DNA of 64,000 nt from NCBI GenBank assembly GCA_019914995.1, contig CM034143.1, positions 5,371,501 through 5,435,500 of the forward strand, written 5' to 3'. Below, piece after piece: positions 39,624 to 52,137 of this stretch (position 1 is the first letter of the stretch; each line of letters opens with the position of its first letter). The position numbers and the translations under genes are program-made. A model generated the notes under the pieces. That model did not search any database. It was not told the origin of the DNA and saw nothing but the letters and a program-made list of their open reading frames with translations. Origin of the DNA: Acanthochlamys bracteata. Its lineage: Eukaryota > Streptophyta > Magnoliopsida > Pandanales > Velloziaceae.

Positions 39624-39990
39624 TGTCTTTTGCTTCTTCTCACTCTCACGAATCACTCTCCTTCTACAATCCGTAACAATAACAGCAAGAAAAAATTGAA
39701 ATCGAGATTTGATTCAGTACTGAAACTTCTCTTTTTCGTTCGATTGACGGTTGTTTATTCAATAATGAGAAAAAGAAAAAGAAAACAGTTTTCATTACAG
39801 TTTTGAGAAAGACTGTTGTAACAGGTGGCGGTGAAGATTGAAGAAGATCAAGTGCACTAGTATTGCTGTGGCGCTCGACCAATGAACGCGGCCTTCTCGT
39901 TTCGGGCTTTTGGTGGTTGGACTAAGGCTAAGGCCCTTATGCAACAGGCCCAAATGATATACTAGGCCCATGGTGGGCCTTAATAGGGGT
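39624..39990 (-). promoter_or_regulatory. Upstream region of the SDR gene with clustered site II motifs
   Basis: Upstream of the ATG at 39623, GGCCCA or TGGGCC occurs three times within 35 bases (about 39947-39952, 39965-39970, 39974-39979), two of them back to back as GGCCCATGGTGGGCC. Such site II clusters are typical of plant nuclear genes for mitochondrial and ribosomal proteins, which fits a mitochondrial SDR. The motifs are visible; function is inferred. Confidence 0.5.
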
Positions 39991-41349
39991 AGGTTTTTAG
40001 CCGAAAATAGCAAGAACTTTAAAAAAATAAAAAATCTATTGCTACGAATTTATATCGATAAAATTATGAACCTATTATTCAACCGCATTACAGGCGTTTG
40101 GTATTCATTTTTAAAAGATAAAATTTAATTTTTCAATTCATATTATTTAATAATTTTTTAAAAAATCTTAAAAATTTTATTTAAAAATTTAAAAAATTAT
40201 AAAAAATTTATATAGTAAAAAAATTTTATTATTTATTTTTATTATTTTTTTGTTAAAAAATAGACTTTATTTTTAAAAAAAATTTAGAGAAATTTAATTA
40301 AAGTTAATTCTAAATACCTAAAATCTTTATACGCAATAGCATCGTTGAATAGAAATCAAAGCAATTAAACACTGATTTTATTTACACAACGTTAGAAAAT
40401 TTCTAATAAGAAATTGACACAAAATAATTGATAATAAACAAAATGAACTTATGGAATTAGATAAAGTGAAATATATGGAAATTGTTACCGTGCATAAAAG
40501 TAAATTCAAAAATTTTATTGAAAACACCAAAAATTCTAAAAATAAATTACCAAAATTTACCTAAATTTATTTTTTCTTTGTTGCTATAATTATAACATAT
40601 ATTGCTCTATTTTACAATGTCAGAAATTATAAACACCTAAAAAGCTGAATATTTTTGTTTAATAAATTATCTAAATGTCCCTTATAAACTTAAAGTTACA
40701 ACTTTTAAATATTATTTCAATCAAATATTGATAATAAAATTAAGGTAATTTCAAATGTAAGAAAGAATCAGATCTGTTTAGAAAGATAACTCCCAAATGA
40801 TAATTAATGTACAATGAAAAATAACTGTCCAATATAATTAATCTTCGTTAAAATTAAATTTATTACTTTTTTAGTCCAATTTATTTTGTTAAAAGTAGAA
40901 TTGAATCCAATTTTCTTGGGCCCAAGTGTTATCTTAACCTTTGGGACGACTTATTTCAGAAATAACTACATTAAACTTCTTCCAAAAATAAGTTATTTAT
41001 TTCATTAATTTTCTAATTTTCAAGTCACAAAATGGATTGGAGAAATGGCTCTTAAATAATAATTTTTTAAATTAAATTTTTTTCAAACTTATTTCGAGCA
41101 AAATTGCTAACGTATTTTCAAATTTCGTTTGTATATACATGTAATTTTCGCTAAAGAAAATGACTTTAAAATTTTCAACTCAAATTCCACTCGCTGTCCC
41201 ATAAATCCATAATTGTTGGACTTGGATCGTACCGTCCGGATCGACGGAACCGATCCGAGTTTGTAAATAAACTAGATATACAATCCAACCGTTGAGATCC
41301 ATCTGTCCGGGTCGATTCGAGCTGATTTTAAAAAAAAATTAAATGTTTT
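39991..41349. other. AT-rich intergenic DNA
   Basis: No gene. 40093-40321 is a likely small AT-rich element: it starts CAGGCGTTTGGTATT and ends near AATACCTA, an imperfect inverted repeat. 41220-41320 is GC-richer, with GATCCG and GTCCGG words resembling the arms of the hAT-like MITE at 1007. Confidence 0.45.
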
Positions 41350-42170
41350 TTCTTGCACGCCGCAAGCCTCTAGGGTGAAGTCTTCTATTTTTTCTTCTCC
41401 ATCCAAACTCAATCTACGCAGCGGCGTCTCTCCGTCCCCTCGCCGGATCAGCTCCTTTGACGTCTTCTCTTTCAATTATTTCTTCGCTCACACGCCACAG
41501 CAACTCCGCGTACGTCCAAGCAGCACAGCTCAAAACAGTCCAAATCTGTGCTGTGTTGTGGCGACGCTATTAGTTTACTTCTCGGAAGACGGTAATGAAT
41601 CAGCAGACAAGACTCGGCGAATAGAATGAAAACTTATCATTATGGCTGATGAAGTTATAACGGCACGAATCCACAGGCACATTAGCACCATCAGAATAGT
41701 TCTTGAAATTGTTGAGCTCACTAACAGCGCCGGTTTCCTAGTTAGAGAAATTCGAACTTTGGTTAGCACCAAAGTTAGAATCTTTCTGATCGGTCGTCTT
41801 CAAAGATTCAATTTTGGAGAGCAAATGAGTCCGGCGACGGAGCAGAAGGAAGGTAAATGATCGTTGAGATAATGAGGACCGACGGTGGTTAGGGAAACGA
41901 AGATTGCTGAATGCTCTACTCCACCGACGAATTCGAAGTTGCCGACAGCTGTGCATGATAACCCTTGCAGCATGCTTGAGCCCTGCGATTCGTATAATGG
42001 CTTTATACAGTGCCGTTTTCCAACGGTGTTGAGCTTTGGCTCGAATTATACTCGTGATATTATGTCTATGTGTAGCACCTGTACTAATGATTCATTCAAA
42101 CTGCTTAAGGTTGAGGATGGAGTTGATTTTTTGCGTCCTTGTTTGAAGAATTACCAGCAGATTCAATAAT
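41350..42170 (+). pseudogene. Unrecognised coding-like island
   Basis: An 820-bp stretch of normal coding-like composition surrounded by AT-rich DNA. Successive forward frames are 41375-41629 (84 codons), 41642-41860 (72 codons, MADEVITARIHRH) and 41885-42169 (94 codons, ending LKNYQQIQ). They are not all in one frame, and no splice sites join them cleanly. The last frame is Cys-rich and ends at a proper stop. I do not recognise the protein. It could be a frameshifted pseudogene, a young plant-specific gene, or a fragment carried by a transposon, since GATCCG/CGGGT-rich sequence flanks it on both sides. Confidence 0.35.
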
Positions 42171-44117
42171 TGACCCAATGAGTTAACCCGTGATCCGTCG
42201 ATCCAAATAATGATTCGGGTTAACGTTTCGTTTCGGATTCGATTTTTATAACTACGTCAAAATTACGTCGGCTCAAAAGAAACTCACTTCACTAGCACTT
42301 GTTCTTATTCCGGAGAACAATTTATAACAGTACGTTTGGATATATTTTTTCTCCTCTATTAGTATATATGGCTTTGTTATTTAGTGATATTTGAGAGAGA
42401 ACTTATTATTTTTTATTCTAATTTTTTCTTTTATATTTTCTATTTTTTTAAATATTCTACAAATTTATTTTAAAATTTAGAAAGTACAAAAAAATTCTAC
42501 GTCGTGAGATATTATTATTAATTATTTTTATTATTATTTTATGTCAAAAAGTATGACTCATTTTTAAAAAATTTTATAAAATATTTTTCTTTTTAGAAAA
42601 TTTCATTTTTAATAAGCACTTCCAAACATCCTCTTAATATATATTGAAAATATCAAATATATTGCGGTTATCAATAGACGAAGGAAAAATATAAAACGCA
42701 CTTATTTTGTCTAAATAATACGAAAATTGAGATAAGAGCAAAGCAAACACAAACATAAGATATTTATGTAAAAAAATAAAAAAAATTTACAGAAAGATAA
42801 ACTAGTCTCAAAAAAATTATTAAACTAAAACAATTACAAATTCTTATACTTCACTTTAAGTGAAACTTTTAGTAGAAAACTTTACTTATATCTCTCACAC
42901 TTAATATTGCGAGTGATGTGAACGATATTGCTATATTTCGAATGAATACCTATTACCTATATATATAGTGTATCTAAGGAGATTCTTAAACTTCTTAACG
43001 GTTAGCTTTTCATCTTTCCATTAAATTATCTAATTTTTTTGACTTTTCTTATTCTAAGAGATGCTTCAAATTTTCAATCATTGGTTTTCTAACTTTTTGG
43101 ATAATAAGTTTATTTTTTTTTGGATTTTTGATATTTCAATATGAATACACATTTTAACTTATTTCATTCTAATGAATTATTAAATTTATATAATAATTTT
43201 ACAATATCTAAATGTTTATTGCATCCTTTGCAACATTAAAGTAATTGTTGAATAAGGTCACACTTTGTGATCCCTATGAATAAATTTAAAAAATTATGAA
43301 AATTATTTTGTTTTACAGAGACTTGATCTACATTTTTAGATGAAAACCACTATTATAACTAGCAACATTTTTAAATAATAATTAAAATATGTATGATAAA
43401 ATATGAGGATTTGATCGCATTTTTATTCGATTGAAGATAGTTTGATCAATTTTGATAAAAAATGTGTTCAAACTTATTTTGAAAACTCATTCTCAAAAAT
43501 GACCAAATTTTGGTAATTTTAAGCTCTTTTTTCACAAAAAGTTCCCGGTTACATTAAAAATAAAAAAAAAATTCTAAACTGAATTAACCAGTATCAACAA
43601 AATAATACATAATTAACATATAAGCAAAAAATTTTAAGAAAAAACAGTATAAGTTGAACGTAGAGTAATAAGACGCAAAAAATTTACATACACTAAAACT
43701 ATTAAACACATAAAACTAGAGAGCTACTCCATGAATGTGGAACAAAGTACCTAGAAAAACAAAGTCTACACAAGATCAGTGAAGAAAACTCAGAAAAACA
43801 GAAACAAATTGATGATCCAGCCATTTACATACATATCTTCACTAAAATAAAGGGTAGGATAACTTCTAATGATTACAGTAGCCGATCATATCTATAAGAT
43901 TCTTTCTCAGTAAAAGGCTACTGAACCTCTGATAGGATGTTGACATTGAGTAGAGTAAAACTTTATGTATTCAGTCAGCAGTTCTCGATCTTCTGATTTA
44001 TCTTTAGAAAATTGCTTGAGCTCTCAGGTGCCTTGTGTGCCCTTCTAGCTTTTGTTCCAGAGATGCAGGAAGATATTTGAGTCTATCGTGAAGTTGTACT
44101 GTCAAAACCTTGTCAAA
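42171..44117. other. AT-rich intergenic DNA
   Basis: No gene. 42329-42634 is probably another small element: CAGTACGTTTGG at the left and CCAAACATCCTC at the right form an imperfect inverted repeat. 43740-44117 probably carries the 3'UTR of the cysteine oxidase gene on the minus strand. Confidence 0.5.
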
Positions 44118-47034
44118 CTATGCTATGATGCATGATCCTGGAAAACCAAACTCTTCCTGTACATTATTTAATCAAAGTCTAATGATAAACAAATAAATTT
44201 CTCTCAGGTATATAAACAATAACAACTACTGATGAATTCATACCTCTACTGATGGACCTTTGTACGTCCCGGATCGCGTGTAAAAATTATCTGGAGAATC
44301 AACTGCCTCAAGCCATGCGTACTCCTCTTCCTTCTCATGTGCAGTGAGAGCATTACTTGCTGCATTGAATTGATAGTCCTCATGATCTGATGTTTCAAAA
44401 TCTAACTCGAGAGAGAGTAGTATACTTTTTTGAGATTAATGTTGTATGCAATAATTAGGAGCTCACAAACTGGCAATGCTAATGCCTGTCCAAAAAGAAT
44501 TCTTGAAAAATCTAACAAGAGAAGTAAAACACTCAACAATTTTGCATGAGAAAATGATTTTAGCAGTTAATTTCATTTGCAAAGCAATTCAAATGACATG
44601 TTGCAGAGAGTTTTAGTGCATAGCCTTATGTAGAAAAAGAAACAGCACAGAATGTCTTGGAACATATATAGTGCAAGAAGGTAGCATGTTGCGTCACAGC
44701 CAAAACATCTGTTAAGTCGTACCATTTGCTGGACTGAAACAGCAATTTGATGCTTGTGCCATTCAAGGAAAAGCAATCACTACTACATCCAGATATACAA
44801 GGATTTGAAGCACCTAAAAGGTCACGCCATGTGAGAAATATAGTCAAACTAAGTAGCTGATGAGGTTACAATGTGGAAGAAACTCTGAGAATGTTTTTAT
44901 GCCTGTTTATTTGGTTATATCTTTCATGTTACCATCATTAGACCTGATTCCTTGACAATAATTAAAGGAAACCAATCAATCAGTAACTGCTGTATCAAAG
45001 TCTGAATCTACATGAAATCAATCTGTAAATAAGCCCTATACTATATTAAAGCCTGAATTGCCCCTTCTGTCCTGGTAGACTAAACAATACAACATTGGTG
45101 ACATGAAGGTTTATAAGTTCACCATGTAACATCATACGGGATGCTCCTAGAACTTCAGAAGAATTACAGCATGCAATTCCTATGCCAAGACTCATGCAAT
45201 CCCCAGCAGTATACTGACTAACTAGGAGCTAAAGGAAAGAAGCATGTCCTCTTGAGGCAAATGGTTTTCTTGATAACTAAGATATCGAAATAAATCTGAA
45301 ACTTACAAAAGCTGGAATAAGGGTAATCACGATAGTAGGTACAATGACGACCAGCAGCTTCAGAATATGGTGGTGCAAGGACATCAAGGACGGCACAAGG
45401 TGTGACTGCTGTAAAACAATGTATGTTGCCACCCTTTGGGTAGAGAACGGTTGTTGGGCATGATGCTGTCAGCACTGTATCTGTGTGCAACTTCGCCAAT
45501 TGAACTGAAATGCAAGATACGGGAGAAAAGGTTATCATGAACTGGACGTAACCTAGAACTCTATGGAAACACAATTTACTAATAAACTTAGCTATAATCA
45601 TCAAAATAACTCCTCAAAATGTGAAATTAAACGCTTACCCAGGAAGGGATCTGTTGTGCCACCTTGTGCTGTGCATGAAGGTTCAACCAGGTCATATGCT
45701 TTTACATGCAAGGACCCATACAGAATTTTACTCAGCACAGTCATGCCAGGGTGATCATGGAGCGGAATTACGGATGCAGTTGGGAAACAAAATATGCCAA
45801 TCTGCAAAGTGCAAACATCATGGATCACTTCAAACATTAACCACTCTTTTTGCAACAGCAATTCCATCACCATTATCTTGACTACAATGAGAATACTAAA
45901 TTCATAGAAACACTTAAAAAGCCATCTTTCTAATTTAAGACAATCAACAAAGCATATCCTTTTCTTCTCCCAGAGACCATATATATATATATAAACTTAC
46001 ACTGAAAAAATCATTTTCATATATATGCAAGTATGTTATTGGCTGAGACCATCGAGCTACTCTGCTTGAGTTATTATAGAGGTTAGATCCAAAAAATCCA
46101 TGCCCCCTGTCATCTTCAAGGCTTTCATCCCGAAGCCCAACATCCGCTGGATGGATGGCATCTGAACAGCTAACCATGTCAAGTTAGAAAATCTTTAGTA
46201 TGATTGTTTCATACAGTAACTAAAGATGCCTGGAATACGAACTCTAAGAAAGGATTAAGAACCATCCAATATGTGAGGTTTGATGTACTAAATTCAAGGA
46301 ATGAAAGTCAAGGATGTGAATAGAAGCATCAACTTTTTGTACTTGGGGACTTTACTAAATTTTAGCGGAGCAAATCTTAGAATCCTTTCTAAAGCTATTC
46401 CTCAATGATGACCATGAAAGTAGACTCTACATTGACATATTCATGGCACCATAAACACTCATCATCATTTTTCACTTCTTAGACAGATTCGCTTCACTTA
46501 ATGTTGAGATTTAGAATTAAACATGACATCTATCCAATAACCCAAAGGAAAAACACTAAATCCACGACCTATCTTAACCACAAACTCTCCAATTACACAA
46601 TCAATCATGAGAATCGAACACAGCTTCACAAAATCTTCTCCTTTCTCATTGGTCACTTCAAGGTAGCAGCTTTCTAGCTAACACCTGAGCAAACAACATC
46701 CTACGAATCCTTTAAAGAAGAATTCTTCAAGTTATATTCACCATCTTTATTAGATAAATAAGAAAAATCATCCCAAGGTAATCAAGACACACAAAAAATG
46801 CTTATATTAGAATCTTTTAATTTGCCTGAAACGACACACTATAATTTTACGTTGAATTCAGTAAAGTATAACAAGTAACTACTTGAATTTGAATACAAGT
46901 AGAACGAAACGAATACCCAAGAGAGAGCAGAGCTTCTTGATTGCCTGAGGTGAAGCGGCGGCGCCGGAGGAGGGAGTGAAGGTTTTCCTGCAGAGCTTGT
47001 AGAGCGCCTGAACTGCTGCAGTCCCATTCGCCAT
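44118..47034 (-). CDS. PCO: Plant cysteine oxidase (PCO, N-degron thiol dioxygenase)
   Basis: Six exons join in phase to 273 codons: 47034-46917, 46161-46001, 45801-45639, 45504-45307, 44386-44244, 44156-44118. After a short N-terminal helix ([12 protein letters not shown]) come HPADVGL and [10 protein letters not shown]. The cupin core follows: [21 protein letters not shown] gives the first two iron ligands (about His108 and His110), and [10 protein letters not shown] gives the third (about His176). The tail has [18 protein letters not shown] and a short Ile/Ala end. PCOs use O2 to oxidise N-terminal Cys of ERF-VII factors, VRN2 and ZPR2, marking them for the Arg/N-degron pathway, so they are the plant oxygen sensors. 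The short N-terminus suggests the constitutive PCO4/5-type branch rather than hypoxia-induced PCO1/2; this is an inference. It is head-to-head with the DUF2232 gene. Confidence 0.93.
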
Positions 47035-47184
47035 GAGCTAACAAAATCACCGCTCAACAAAGAAGTGCTAATCCAAGATGATAACAGGCCTTTGTAAAAT
47101 AGTCGGCCCATTTAGAGCATATAGGAGCTCAGCTTTTAAATTTTTAGTCACTCCATTTTTACTTCAATCACTTCAACAAGAAAG
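47035..47184. promoter_or_regulatory. 150-bp bidirectional promoter (PCO / DUF2232)
   Basis: Only 150 bp separate the two start codons. Both 5'UTRs and any core promoters must lie here or overlap the neighbouring transcript. A GGCCCA site II hexamer sits at 47105-47110 near the middle, and an AT-rich TTTAAATTTTT lies at about 47135-47146 on the DUF2232 side. Shared regulation is inferred from spacing. Confidence 0.6.
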
Positions 47185-49610
47185 ATGCAACTTTTAAACC
47201 TTCATCAGACCATCTCAGTCCCTCTCCTGTCTCTCCCTTCTCCTCATCGATCATTCACCAAACTACCAATTCCATCTACCGTCATAACTACCAGCTCCAG
47301 ATCCGGAGGCAATTCGAGGGTTACGGTTTCCTTCAGCTCTACCTCCCTCCATGGCTGGAGCTTCAGTAGAGTAGAAGAAGATGATAAAGACTTGTTGCTT
47401 AACGATCCCAACGATCTTGGAGAAGATGGGGAGATCTATAGAAGAACTCTGCGGCTCGTGGAGTGCGCCATGTTTGCTTCTGTTGCTGGTCTTGCTTACT
47501 TCCTTAGTAATTCACTTGCTATTGAGGTAAATTGATCGAATTACAAGACAATTGATTAAATTTTACTGGAGTTTGAGCACTTTTAGCATTGATTGGAATG
47601 TTAGTGTTTTAAAAATTGATTCTTGGCAAAGAATATAGTTTATTAAAAGATTTAATTGGGGAAATTTGCAAGCTTTGATTGCCTAGATTGGTTTGGAAGA
47701 TGATGCTTTGGTAATGAAGATGGTGTTGAGTTCAGTAAAATGTGTCATTGTTGACTTGTTGTTTAAGGAGATTTTGAGTATTTCGAGTTAGAAAGGTTTA
47801 GTTCTTATTAGAAATTTCAAGAAATATTTTTGAGTATTTTGTGATTTTGAGTATTTCAGTAAAATGTTCAGTTCTTTTTAGAAATTGTTATTGAGCTTGT
47901 TCTGACTTGTTTGAGTAGATGTTAACTAAATTAATTGAAGTAAATATTAGAAGGTTTTAGGATGGGAAAAGACAGGCTTGCATGCTAATTCTCATATTGT
48001 GATTAGGTATCAGGTAGAAGTTCATGCCTTGAATGCAGTAAACGTGAATAATTGAATGACGATGAAGGATGAAGGATAACGAGATCATGAAATAGCTTGC
48101 AATTGATGTTTTATCATTATTAATATTTCTTTGTGGTTGGTATAAGCTAAATCTCCTGATGTCTCTCTTTCTTCTTTCCATATGCAGTTTCATGTATTTA
48201 TGGATTTCTTAATACGCATATATGTTCAAGAGGACTGTTCTTTCCTTTTCATCTTGCTGTTTATCTAGGTCAAGTTGAACTTCCCTTGCAGAACTACTTT
48301 GGCTGTTTCTTCTCATTGCCAATTGTTATATCTTCAATGAGGTGGGGACTGGCAGCTGGAAGGAAAACGATGGTCGGTAGTTAGCAAGATTTTTGCTTTG
48401 ATGCTGGTTGTTTCCAAGAAATAAATTTCTGGTTATCCAACATTCTGGTTAATTGCTTGCAGGTGGCTACTGCTATGCTTTTATTAACACTGTCTGGCCC
48501 TGTCAAAGCATCTACATATCTGGTGAATCTTTGAACTGCTACCCAGTATCAGATAATATCTGCTGATGTGCATTTTGACTTTCTAAATCAGAACTTTTAG
48601 TGGAAGCTACCTTACTGCTAACCAACTTACAACTTATAATTGAAGCTAGCTAACTGTTTGATCTTATTATTTGGATTACTACTCCATTTCTGACTCTATA
48701 ATATGTTTGGCAGCTCATGCATGGCCTGGTTGGTTTGGCGATGGGTTCTCTTTGGAGGTGAAATACATGATAAAAAGCAACACTTATCTCTTTGTTTTAA
48801 TATATTTCCTTCTATGCTAGTTGAGAGTCTGATTGCTACCTTGATATTGTCACGTTCTTTATAGTCTTACATTTGTTTATTACCTTTGCCGTGATGTGAA
48901 TTAGTCAAGTAGCTTTCTTCTTCTATGTTATCACGTTTAAAAATTACTTGTTACTGATTGCCTAATTGATCCCTAGTTTCAACTTGGTATATGAGGATGC
49001 TCCTTTGTTGTAGGTTACGAGTAAATTGGACTCTCTCAATCGCCTTCTGCACTGTGGTATTGTCTTGGTCCTTCTATTTGCATTGAGTATTGCAATGATA
49101 TTTTGGACCAAGTGTTAGTGTGTTGATTGAAATGGATTTTATACTTGTTTTATAGGTCCGAGCTTTAGGGGCTGTTGGATATGTCTTGTTAACCTCTTTC
49201 TTGATCAGAGAAAATATACTTAATCTGGTAGTACCTTGCTTAACCACGGTTGCTTAGTTTCTTAGTCCATCCATCTCTTACTATTGAATTTTTGACAGAT
49301 CACTATAAATATTCATGCATCTCTCACCTATATCCTCGTCGGTATAGGAGTGAATGCCATACCCTCGATGGATGCAATATACACCCTTTTTGGAACTTTG
49401 GTAACATACTAAACTTTCATTTAATTCGTCTAGATGAGCTAGTTTGTAGAACTTGTAATCACTTATTGTTGATGAATTATCTTGGAGCAGCTACTGCTCA
49501 ATTGTGGGTTCTTTGTGTTCTTGCTCCACATTCTCTATGCAATAATCCTGAGCAAACTAGGAATGAAGCATTCTTTGACTCTTCCAAGATGGATGGAGAA
49601 AGCATTTTAA
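47185..49610 (+). CDS. DUF2232-type plastid membrane protein
   Basis: Eight exons join in phase to 287 codons: 47185-47526, 48292-48372, 48463-48522, 48714-48757, 49014-49056, 49156-49227, 49299-49400, 49491-49610. The N-terminal 60 residues are Ser/Thr/Pro-rich and nearly free of acid, like a chloroplast transit peptide; an acidic patch (VEEDDKDLLLNDPND) follows. The rest is hydrophobic: CAMFASVAGLAYFLSNSLAIE, FFSLPIVISSMRWGLAAGRKT, ATAMLLLTLSGPVKA, HGLVGLAMGSLWR, ALGAVGYVLLTSFLIREN, ASLTYILVGIG and NCGFFVFLLHILYAIIL, so about six to seven membrane spans. The family resembles bacterial YybS/DUF2232 proteins and ECF-like permease components; no plant function is established that I can state. 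The final exon starts at the AG before CTACTGCTC; ignoring that junction gives a wrong frame. Confidence 0.82.
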
Positions 49611-52137
49611 TTTTACAACTCACCAATTTCAAGACATGAAGCTTTCAAAAGGAAATCATAGATTCAACAAACCTCCCTCCCAATTTAATATTCGACCGGA
49701 ATGAAGCATGCTCCTGAAGGATGCACGCAACTGAAAGTTTCGACCAGATCCTTTGTATTGCATAGCTAGCGTTAGTGAAAGGCAAATGGAGAAAGTTCGC
49801 AACAAAGGAAAAAAGGATTGAAGAGCTCTGTTATTGAAAGACTATTACAGAAATCTTTTGTAATCTATCTAGTTTGCAAACTTGCACATATGTATTCTTT
49901 ATAGTGAAGATTACTCTATTGTATTTTCCAAGATTGTACAATTGTAACTTTGAATATTGGTTATTAATTTGATTTAATTTTTACCAAGGTGGCAAATTAC
50001 AGTAAAGCTTTTTATATGTTCAGTGGATGGTATTCATATGTAACTAGCTATTTGGAAGGAATTAGAGTGTACATTACTTCTACAGATATGGTTTAACAGC
50101 AAGATTTCCGTTGTTGTATTTCATTTGAGCACATAGGAACTCAGTTGTCTATATGCTAAGAAGTTTTTAGTGAGAACACAAGAACTAGCATTTACACTAA
50201 AAAGCTTATTCTACGATACTACTTTTTAGGATACAGTAATTAAGCATTATTTACAATAATCAAATTTCTGAATATGAACTGTTATGCTTTCATTGTACTT
50301 AGTTTGGCCGCTTTCCTAGCTACTGGTTATGAGAAAATTGCTTTCATGAATAATGTGAAAGTTCTCTGAAGTTGATCATAAATTATAGACAGTATTAGTC
50401 CATAGTACGTTTAGGGCTTGTTTTAAATTAACTGAACTTCATTTTATCTCTTCAGATTTTGAGTTCGGTTACTTCACTCCGAATTTTATTTTTATTTTCA
50501 CATCGAACTTTATTTCTATCCAAATTTAATTTCAAACTTCGCTTGTTTCAAATATCACTCCGAATTTTACTTTCACCAAACTCCACTTTTGAAACCGAAC
50601 TTTACTTTTACGAAATTCAATTTTGCGAAACTCAGTCACACACATCCTTAATAGTTTGTTTTTGCTATTCTTCTTTTTGCCTAAAAGTCCAGATAAATGT
50701 GTTATATGTGTCCATTTTTCTAGCTTTTCGGTTAATCTCATCACAAGGAGGTGTGTTCTTTTTACAGGAAGTCTTTTTTTTGGAAGTAATTTTTTGAGAA
50801 AGATAGGTTTTAGAAAATAATTCATAAAAAATAAATTATTACAAAAGAATATTAAAAATTATTTGAAAGTGAATTTTGGCAAAAAGAAGTCACATGGGGA
50901 TGCAAATTTCTTTTACCAAGAAACAACTTCATCGTTGGAAAAGTGAGTTTTTTAAAACTAAATTATATAAATTAAATTATTGCAAAATATATATGTAAAT
51001 AGTTATCTAATTCCGGGTTAAAAAAAAAACTCGTGCTCGTATTGCTATATGAAGCAACACTCGTACATACTCGAATGCAATAACTCTTTATGAAGATGCC
51101 TTGTTGTTTCCAGGAAAACTCGCAACTGATAATACCGCAGAAACTAATCACCGGAAAAAAAAAAAAGCGTAAAAATTTGACAATATGTATGTTTTTCATT
51201 TCTGAATGAAAAGAATAAGGTAATAAGAGTTGCACACTGTAAACGGAAGGAATTCAACTGGTTACATTCACTTCACCGTCTTAGTTTTGCGCTTTGCAGT
51301 GAAGTAGGTTTCTGGTCTTCTCTTCAAATTGACTACCACAATGCTGTAGACACTACTGATATTGAAATAAGAGTTGCAGGAAAACAAAAGAGAACAAAAG
51401 CCAAAACTAAATAAGACAGCTTCAAGGAAAACTGCCAGAAAGAAAGCTAAAATAAAAAAAAAGCAGCAAAATTGTTCATCAAGCTCAGAGAACTAAAGGT
51501 CTCTGCATTGCCTCTGGACAGTACTGCCTGCACATTTTAATACCGTACGTTTCAAATATAGAAACACGACGACAAACTAAGCATTTATTTCACTTGCGTG
51601 AGGTTGTCTATATGAATCCGTTTACTCTATTTAGCTCGATTATAAACGAGATCTATCGAAAGATTCAATTCTTTTAAATCTTTCGCCACCATCCTAAAAC
51701 AAGTTTATTTTGATTTATCTTTTTTTCTTTTAAAGTGTTCAAAAGAAATCGCATCATTCTTTATGCACGTTACAAATATAGAGACATGGCAAATTTGTCA
51801 AAGAACTTCACCTATACCCAATTATTGGAGCAAAGAATTCAGAATATTACAGAATCACTGCCAATAACAGAAGATGATCTTATTGTACTGAGTACACAAT
51901 TGCCTTGAATGCCAACAATAGTAAGCCACATACATAAAGAAAAAAAAAAGAAACGTCATACATATATACCAAAATATTTATTACGATTAAATGTGTTTAT
52001 TCTTCTTGACTTCTTCACAGAGTTCATGTTAAGAGAATATATAGACAACGGAAGCAAGCTACACTAATCGAAAGGAAGCAGAGTAACAAATTAAGCAACA
52101 AAAAGACTCAGTACAAAAGCAGCTATATATGCTTAAG
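49611..52137. other. Intergenic DNA
   Basis: 49611-49990 looks like the 3'UTR of the DUF2232 gene. 50414-50647 is a probable MITE. 50660-51020 is AT-rich. 51240-52050 has intermediate composition with no gene I can support; the last part is probably the 3'UTR of the small gene ending at 52138. Confidence 0.5.
50411..50650. mobile_element. Probable Tourist-like MITE
   Basis: A 234-bp segment (50414-50647) flanked by TTA on both sides. It starts GGGCTTGTTTTAAATTAACTGAACTTC and its right end, reverse-complemented, starts GGATGTGTGTGACTGAGTTTC, an imperfect inverted repeat. Size and TTA duplication match the other small elements here. Internally GAACTTYAYTT-like words are repeated. It codes for nothing. 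Confidence 0.45.

Noticed and set aside
49250-49639. 129-codon forward ORF at the end of the DUF2232 gene
   Set aside because: It runs through an intron in the wrong frame; splicing 49400 to 49491 gives the hydrophobic ending and a stop at 49610.
50459-50825. Overlapping ORFs on both strands
   Set aside because: They lie in and next to the 50414 MITE, are Phe/Leu or Lys-rich from AT composition, and resemble no protein.
51470-51560. Possible minus-strand terminal exon ending CPEAMQRPLVL
   Set aside because: It has an acceptor-like AG and a stop, but I found no upstream exons to join it and no family match.
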